Assembly (NCBI GenBank): GCA_949825025.1 | Contig: OX463781.1 | Location: 6,117,370-6,181,369, forward strand | Reading direction: 5' to 3' | Source: Siphlonurus alternatus | Taxonomy: Eukaryota; Arthropoda; Insecta; Ephemeroptera; Siphlonuridae | DNA length: 64,000 nt | Part shown: piece after piece, positions 57,320-64,000 of the stretch | Layout of the letters: every line of letters begins with the position of its first letter | How positions within the stretch are numbered: position 1 is the stretch's first letter | The notes under the pieces: generated by a model | The model's input: only the letters and a program-made list of their open reading frames with translations | Told to the model about the DNA's origin: nothing | The model's database searches: none | Translations under genes and position numbers: made by a program

Positions 57320-60000
57320 TTTACTTGATCGATTATTGATATTTATTATATTATAATTATTATTAAATATACAAGACAAATCATACAGTACATACAATTA
57401 TTTATTGTTACTTGCTGCATGTAACGTTTATTCCTTTAATTTTGAGGTTATAATATTAATTAATTGCATGATTTATATTTCATAACATAATAAAAATAAA
57501 TTATTTTTTATTTCATTTTGAAAATATAACACTATTCTTTTAATAATATATTGTAGCATATAAAAACAGTCTGTTTTTTTTTGCCTGCTTTCAGATTTGT
57601 GTTTTTATACTCACGCGTTATGCTGTAAGTGTGAATCTCGCTGTATAAATCTCTCGCTGCATGATATGAAATAGCTGGCAATAAAGCTCATGCTCGTTAA
57701 TACTTGCCCTAGGCAGCGGCATGATAGGGAGGCGCCTAACGCACTCTAACGGCGCCAACATGCGATATCAAGATAACTGCTAGTGACGTGGTACTAAACT
57801 ATTTACCTTTAGTTTGGAGCTGTCTACTAAATTTGTCAGGGCTTACACACTATAAACACATCTGCTGGGTAGCAAACGTTACAGCTGATCTGTATATGAT
57901 GTTGTCACGTGAGCTGAAACGTGACTTAAAAACTAGACAGTGCTCTTTCATCTGTCTTCAAAATTTAAATCTCATCACCTTTATATTAAATTTAAAGCAC
58001 AAGAATATATAAATAAATAAATTAAATGTATTATTTATCATCAATAAATGTTATAATATTTTTTCATGCATGCACTTCAAAACTTTTTACCTCATGCAGT
58101 TAAAACAAAAACTTATTAAACGATTCAGCGATATATTTTTTTTAATTCATATACCCAATTTTCAAAGAAAACATCAACTCCATTTGTTTGCAAGGAGGTG
58201 AAATTTTCTTAAAAGGAAAAATTGCATGCAAAACTCTGTGGTGTAATAATTTATAGGCCTTACAAAAAATTATATTTGCAACTTTTATAATCTTTCATAA
58301 TTTGTAAATTTACACTGAAGTTCTAAATATCACTTGCAATATTTCCACAGTTCAAAAACGATTTTTTTTTTTTTTTTACATCCAATACTTGTTAGAGTAG
58401 TGCACTATTATCAGCATGAGAACATTTCCGACAAGTAAGAGACATTTCAAAAACTTTTAAAACTGTATTTTTATTTATTTAAAATATGCTATTTTTTATA
58501 TGTTTATAATACGTTGCTCCCCTACAAACCCTTGTTATAAAGGTTCATATGAAGTTATACAAAGCAAAACTAAGCTGAAAAGGAGATATTATACGAAAAT
58601 GACACATGAACCTACCTTATCTCCTACATTCAAGTTGCAGCGATCCCACCACAATCTTAGTGGAGCATCGTTTGTGGTTCTACTTCGAATATATTTACTC
58701 GGCTATCGAGATACGTTAAGCTCTTGAGATGCGTCGTTCAGATTATCAGGAGTGTAATATATGATGAAAAATATTGAGAAGACATTTTAAGGACCAGAAA
58801 TTTTGGCTGCTCTACCCGAGAATAGGCAATGCCTCTTGCATTGGGAGAATCACAAAAAAAAAAAAAAAAATTATTTATATAAAAGGCGGCAATACTATAT
58901 TATAATAAACTTGACTTTTTTAACCCTAGCTTTACCAAGGGATTTTTTGACACACGCTTTACCAGGAGGAGGGAGAGGGTGTGAAATGACTCCCCATTTA
59001 AATCACATGTTAAAAAAAAAATGACTTTTTTTACATATTTTTTTTTGTGGATCTCGTTGCCTAACTAAGGCTTACAATTTTTTTCATATTTTTTGAGAAG
59101 TATTTCAAATTTTTTTCCACTTTAAGAGAGTTGTGGGTCGACTCGACCCCCTTTTGGTAATATATGATAAGGTTATTATTTAATATTATTTAAGGCATGT
59201 GACTATTTTTTTTTTCATTTCTGTAAACTGTGCTGTCAGAGCATTTACATGATTTTACAATGTTAATTGTAAATAATATAACATCCTCGTTTGAACAAGT
59301 AATTCTAATTGTTACCAGTAAGTTCTCCAACAATTAAGCTTTAAGGTCTCGAGAGTTTTTTCAGTGCATGATTGTTGTTATTTATTTTATAGAGCAAAAA
59401 AAAAAAAAATTGTATTATTTATATCTTAAGTTAAAGTTTCAGACAATAATGGAAATGATTGAAATGTGAGGAAAGCAATAATGAAAACTTTCATTAATAA
59501 TAGTCTGGAAAGTTTGGAGTGATACTTTCAACTACTGGCTCTATGTAATACAGCTGTGTTCTCTATGGGTATTTTATTAATACTTTGAACTCTATTTATG
59601 CATAGATTAACCAAATATAAATAAAATTCAACAGTCAACTGTTTTAATTCAAAATTTTTGTAATTAAATCATACTGATATAAAGTAGCAGCTATAATAAC
59701 ACAAAACTGCAGTTATTGCTTTATTCAATAATAAATTATAATAATAATGATTGTGAGCTCAATGACTCCGGTTTCAGTTTCTAAGATAGTGATAATTGAA
59801 TGTATGAACTAACAGTTCTTTGAAAACCTACCTTTTGGTTGCCTGGTGGAAACTGAGAAAACCAGGAAACTATAAGTCAGAACGGTCAAAAATTGATGGA
59901 GGATGCCATTAATCACATCCCATACGCAAGCACCTTTAAATATTAAACTAAACAAAAAAATTAGTGGTACTTGGGATTGAAGTAAAAACCATCAGATTAT
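57320..60000. other. Non-coding stretch
   Basis: 57,600-57,900 is of higher complexity (GGGAGGCGCCTAACGC, CTAACGGCGCCAACATGCG, GTCACGTGAGC) and may be regulatory. A family D short palindrome lies at about 58,150-58,262. The remainder is AT-rich with poly(A)/(T) runs and no recognised gene. Confidence 0.35.
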
Positions 60001-62030
60001 AAGATTACAAGTTTCTTGTGCTCCAAGTGCTTGGTCTGCAATATTTGAAGTTTGGGCACAGCAAATGCAGTTAGTCATGTCATTATCGGCATCTGTTTTT
60101 TTTTTTTTTTTTTTCGCTGACACGTGAGTTTTCTGCAGCGAAGACCCTGGCATGTTGCGTGTCGCGAGCGTGCCCATGCAACCTCGTGGGAAATCACCGG
60201 GACTTTCATCCTGTCCAGGGAGTTCTGAGACAATTCAACAAAGTTCATGTTGAATGCTACAATGAATTTTATTATCTTAATAAGCCTAATGGAGTCATTA
60301 TTACATTACTTAAAATAAATGATATTAAGCTTAGAAAAGTTTAAACTTAAAACTACATTTATAATTTTTTTTGCATCAAATAGAACAATGTAAAGCGTTT
60401 ATTTTATGAAGTCATACATAGAAATGTAATGTTGGTAGCTCTACTTTAAAATTATAACAATTCCAAAGAGTATTATAATACTTTCATGCATTTTCCATTG
60501 AAAATGTATAAATTATGAATTCATGCATCGTGTTTTTAAGTTTTAAAGTTATATATATATACTTAAAAAATTTAATATTTCAGGTAAATTTTATAAAACC
60601 TTAATTACATTATTTCAGCGTACATTAATGTTACAACCTAATGTAAGCTTCTCTTTAAACTTAAAAAAATATATTAATATATAAAAATCCATTTTATAAT
60701 TACTAATCTTCATAATGGAATAACGATTGTTGATTTTTGTGTTTGTTGTAAATTATAATGAAGAATGAAGAGACTCCATTATACAGTATACATAGTATCC
60801 TGCTAATAATTAATTAGTTTAGTTAATTAATTTTAACAATTTCAGGACTTGCAACAGTGTCCATAGTTTGGAATGTGAGAGTTAATCAAAATGGCAAGGT
60901 CTGGAAAATAATTCCGTTCATGCATTCTTTATGAACGCGCTGCTTTAAAATTTCCGCATCGTCTTTAAAAAAATCCGCGTAAATATTGGTGATATTTTAT
61001 GTATTTTTACTGCAAAGAATATCGTAAAAAACAAAATTATTTCTTGTAATAAAAAACAAAAAAAGCAATGAAATTCTCATTTAATAAACAATATAATATT
61101 TTAATGACTAAAACATGAATATCAATAAAAAAAAAAGTCTGTGTAAAGTATGTTTTTAAATAATTTATAATTCTTTAATTAACATATTTTTTTTTATACC
61201 TTTCACAAATTAGCTATATAACAACCCCCATGCATATGTGAAAAAATAATTGGCCTTTATAAGTTTATAATGAATGTTGTAATTAAAAAAATAATGAAAT
61301 TAAAAAAAAAGTAATATCATTACATGATATATTAAATTTTGTTGCTGCATTTTTGCTCGTTAAATAATTTAATTGCAGCAGTAAATATAATGCTTATAAA
61401 CACTTATCCTTGCTTATTGCATTGTATTGTAAAATAATAAATTGTCGTTTACAGAAGTTATTTTATTTTTTTATTACTCTGCTGTGCTTTTGTAATGTAA
61501 AGCAAAAATACTTAAAAATGGTTTAAGGAAAAAAAAATTAACATCAAGTATAGAACGATGAATCTTATTAAAGTTTTAAAAAATTATTGAATAAAACTTA
61601 ATTTTTTATTCATCTCTAATTTAAAAGTCTAATGTAATACATTATACAAAGTGGTTCTAGTTATACCGTTCACAAATATTATCGGAATTCTTGAAGAGTT
61701 AACAGAGGTGATTTGGTTATTTCATCATGGATGGATCAGAGTCCTTCGTCCTTCAGAGTGTATTATTCCCAATTTTATATAGTCAAAAAATAATTGCAAA
61801 ATTTATATTTTTGGTAATGGCAAAAGAATGTATTTGTGGAATTTACATTTTTTTTTAAGAATTTTTAGCATATAGTTTTTTTAAACTTAATTATTAATAG
61901 GTAAATTTTATATAAATACGACTGTACTTATACGTACATTAATTGTAAGTTAGTATATAAATTCATTGAAAACTTCAATTGTTTAAGTTGCGAATTAGTC
62001 CACTTTTAAAAATGTTCACCTTGCCTGATC
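60000..62030. other. Non-coding stretch
   Basis: 60,095-60,240 is GC-richer (GACACGTGAGTTTTCTGC, GCGTGTCGCGAGCGTGCCC) after a poly(T) run. No coding frame was supported. The rest is AT-rich. Confidence 0.35.
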
Positions 62031-62410
62031 CCCGAGAGTGTAGGCAACTTGCTAAGCGTGAAATATCAGCCACGAGATTTAAAGACCTCACGTGCTCCAT
62101 TTGCATGCTAAATTATTTGTTAAAGTGAGATGTTATGATAATTAAGATGGATAATTAATTGTTGGGTTGCGAAAAAATAAATTATTTAAAAAATCAGGAA
62201 ATTAAATCATCTTCAAATCATAATTTTGGGACACAAAAGCTTTGAATCAAAGCACTCACTAAGTTTACGTTATTATTTGCCACATTAATAGCTCTGGGTA
62301 CGTCGCTGCAGCGGCCGGCTGGGGGAGGAAATATAAATCTCAGGCTTGAGAAACTTCAAGAGCCATTCCAGCTTAGCTACGACCAGAATTGATCACTTGT
62401 CGAAAACTTT
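62030..62410 (+). promoter_or_regulatory. Candidate regulatory island with TATA and initiator
   Basis: 62,030-62,115 is a GC-richer patch (CCTGATCCCCGAGAGTGTAG, CCTCACGTGCTCCATTTGCA). At 62,332-62,338 TATAAAT is preceded by a GC-rich stretch (GCAGCGGCCGGCTGGGGG) and followed 33 bases later by CCATTCC, which fits the YYANWYY initiator. No downstream ATG frame or donor was convincing. A plus-strand promoter is plausible but unproven. Confidence 0.3.
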
Positions 62411-63605
62411 CACATCTTTATTATTGTATGAACTTTTGGTTTATATTAAACTATGTTGATCGGATTTCCTCTCCTCTATAGATTATACCTCGTCTTCTTT
62501 TATTAAAACTAATATTTCATTTATAAAATGCTTTCATGAAATCGAGAAAAATTTGGAAACAATCATTTTCACTGGATTCTATTATTTTATTTTTATTTAG
62601 CAAATTATTAAATTGTTTATTGATAAAATATATACAGTATAGAAAATTAATTTAGCACTGATAATTTTAGATTTACTTTGATATAAAATAGTTTGCTTCC
62701 TTCAATGCAAATAAATTAATTTTAGGAACAATATTTTAGATAGTAAATATTAAACTTTAAAGCAATGTAATCAATTGTTAATTGTGTAATTGATTGTAGT
62801 TAATTTCAAATTAGCGAGAAATTTATTATTTTTTTAAGAAAAAAAGAATATCACTTTTATACGAATAATATTTTCTAAATAAAACACATCGTGAAGACTC
62901 TTTGCTGACTTCACAAGTGTGCAAGAATTAAATCCTTTTTTCCACTTTAAAGCCTCGTATACTAGCATGTCAACTTAGTTCTATTGAAATTATTTTAAAT
63001 AAATTCTCAGAAGTTACATAAATTAACATTTTGATACAGTACCTTTCGTGAGAATGGATGAATTCTAAACTATACACCTCCAAATTGTAATAACACTGCA
63101 TGGAAGCTCGTGAACATATAGTTTTGAGACGTATAGTAACCTCGAACAAGAGCTAGCAAATTTATGAGACAGGTAAAATGATAACGTATTTGCATATGTA
63201 ATTTTCACGTTTCAGCTCCGTGAAATTATCATAATTATTGTATGTGCACTATTTATTGTTCGTAACTAAATGAATAGATTATAAGAAAATGTTTTGAATG
63301 CAATTCACGAGAAATAATGAAGATATCCATTGTTTTTATTTGGAAATAGGAATATTAATAAAATGTAGTTTAATGTTTGAAATTAATAAAACAGATTAGG
63401 ACTTTGAGCAAGAAAACAAAATAAATATAAACCAGTAATACTGCAGACAAGCACTATGCAAAATATAGAATATAGCCACTATGAAATTTATGTGCCTTGC
63501 TGCTATCCAGATAGTACATGTGCTCATGATGTGCATGTTTCTTTTTTCTTGCTTGTTTTTTTTAATTTGGTTGAAATAAAAAAGTAATATTATAGTCAAT
63601 AAGTT
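62410..63605. other. AT-rich non-coding stretch
   Basis: No supported feature. Confidence 0.45.
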
Positions 63606-63610
63606 GAATG

Positions 63611-63753
63611 AAGGGGCATTCACAAAGTCTTAAGGCCACATTTAAGGCTCAATAATTTAAAGCTTGATTTTAGACGTGTTTTTTAGACCCAAAATTTCTA
63701 GTCTTAAATTATTGAGCCTTAATTGTGGCCTTAAAGCTTTGTGAATGCCCCTT
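63611..63753. mobile_element. Short palindromic MITE, 143 bp
   Basis: AAGGGGCATTCACAAAG and the inverse CTTTGTGAATGCCCCTT at the tips. The arms continue with CTTAAGGCCACA and GGCTCAATAATTTAA. No clear duplication. The superfamily is uncertain. Confidence 0.8.
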
Positions 63754-64000
63754 ATAATGATTTAGTTTCAGTTTTACATGCTCCATTGGTTGGTTTAAAG
63801 ATAAGCTAAACGAAGTATTTAAATCATTTTATTTTTATTTGTAAAAACTTAAGCAGATTTACAGAGACCCTTAGCAGATTTATTAATCAGAAATTCTAAA
63901 TTTTAATAACTCAACTGAAAATTTTGAAATCATTTTCCCGTTTGCAAGTTTGTGAGTGTAGTGTCACCATCCCGGCTTGGAAAGTAAAAAACAATACATA
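63754..64000. other. Non-coding stretch
   Basis: No feature recognised. Confidence 0.4.

Overview
The window is strongly AT-rich eukaryotic DNA: introns with GT/AG borders, no operons, long microsatellites and very many inverted-repeat transposable elements. The mixture of PIF/Harbinger, MULE, hAT, Tc1/mariner and TTAA-flanked elements, a 5S-rRNA-derived SINE and a jockey/CR1-like reverse transcriptase fragment, together with arthropod-style TATA/TCAGT promoter words, suggests an invertebrate animal, most probably an arthropod. The species cannot be named from the sequence alone. I found no host protein-coding gene that I can defend; every convincing coding sequence belongs to a mobile element.

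Layout. 1-5.9 kb: AT-rich non-coding DNA with one near-perfect palindromic element (969-1390). 5.94-10.18 kb: a large foldback element with inverted arms of over 1 kb, tipped by 15-bp tandem repeats and flanked by a 9-bp direct repeat; its spacer holds a dead mariner-like copy and an (AAAT)n tract, and its right arm carries a later insertion missing from the left arm. 10.2-10.5 kb: a GC-rich minus-strand promoter/first-exon candidate. 10.5-24.4 kb: mostly featureless AT-rich DNA with a TTAA-flanked palindrome, (CT)n and (GA)n tracts and a few GC-richer patches that could be regulatory.

24,389-45,209 is the centre of the window: one PIF/Harbinger transposon of about 20.8 kb with matching TIRs and a TAA duplication on each side. 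It keeps both expected genes with open reading frames after splicing: a DDE transposase of about 381 aa (plus strand, 3 exons) near the left end, and a Myb/SANT-like DNA-binding protein of about 353 aa (minus strand, 4 exons) starting near the right end. The genes converge. The element is inflated by nested insertions. Transposase intron 2 contains a TTAA palindrome, interrupted by a hAT-like element with an 8-bp TSD, which itself contains a foldback. The intergenic part holds several palindromic elements. The 8.2-kb third intron of the SANT gene contains an oppositely oriented MULE whose transposase (triple C2H2 finger, then a FLYWCH-like region, then a MULE DDE domain) is itself broken by a 999-bp palindrome and carries a 5S-derived SINE in an intron.

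45.2-64 kb: AT-rich DNA with further short palindromic elements (47.0, 49.5, 55.3 and 63.6 kb), a 5'-truncated LINE reverse transcriptase fragment with a single in-frame stop (56.4-57.3 kb), and some unexplained GC-richer islands, one with a TATA/initiator arrangement near 62.33 kb. The two Harbinger products are expected to act together, the SANT protein binding DNA and partnering the transposase; the subterminal TTTAGTGT words at both ends are candidate binding sites.
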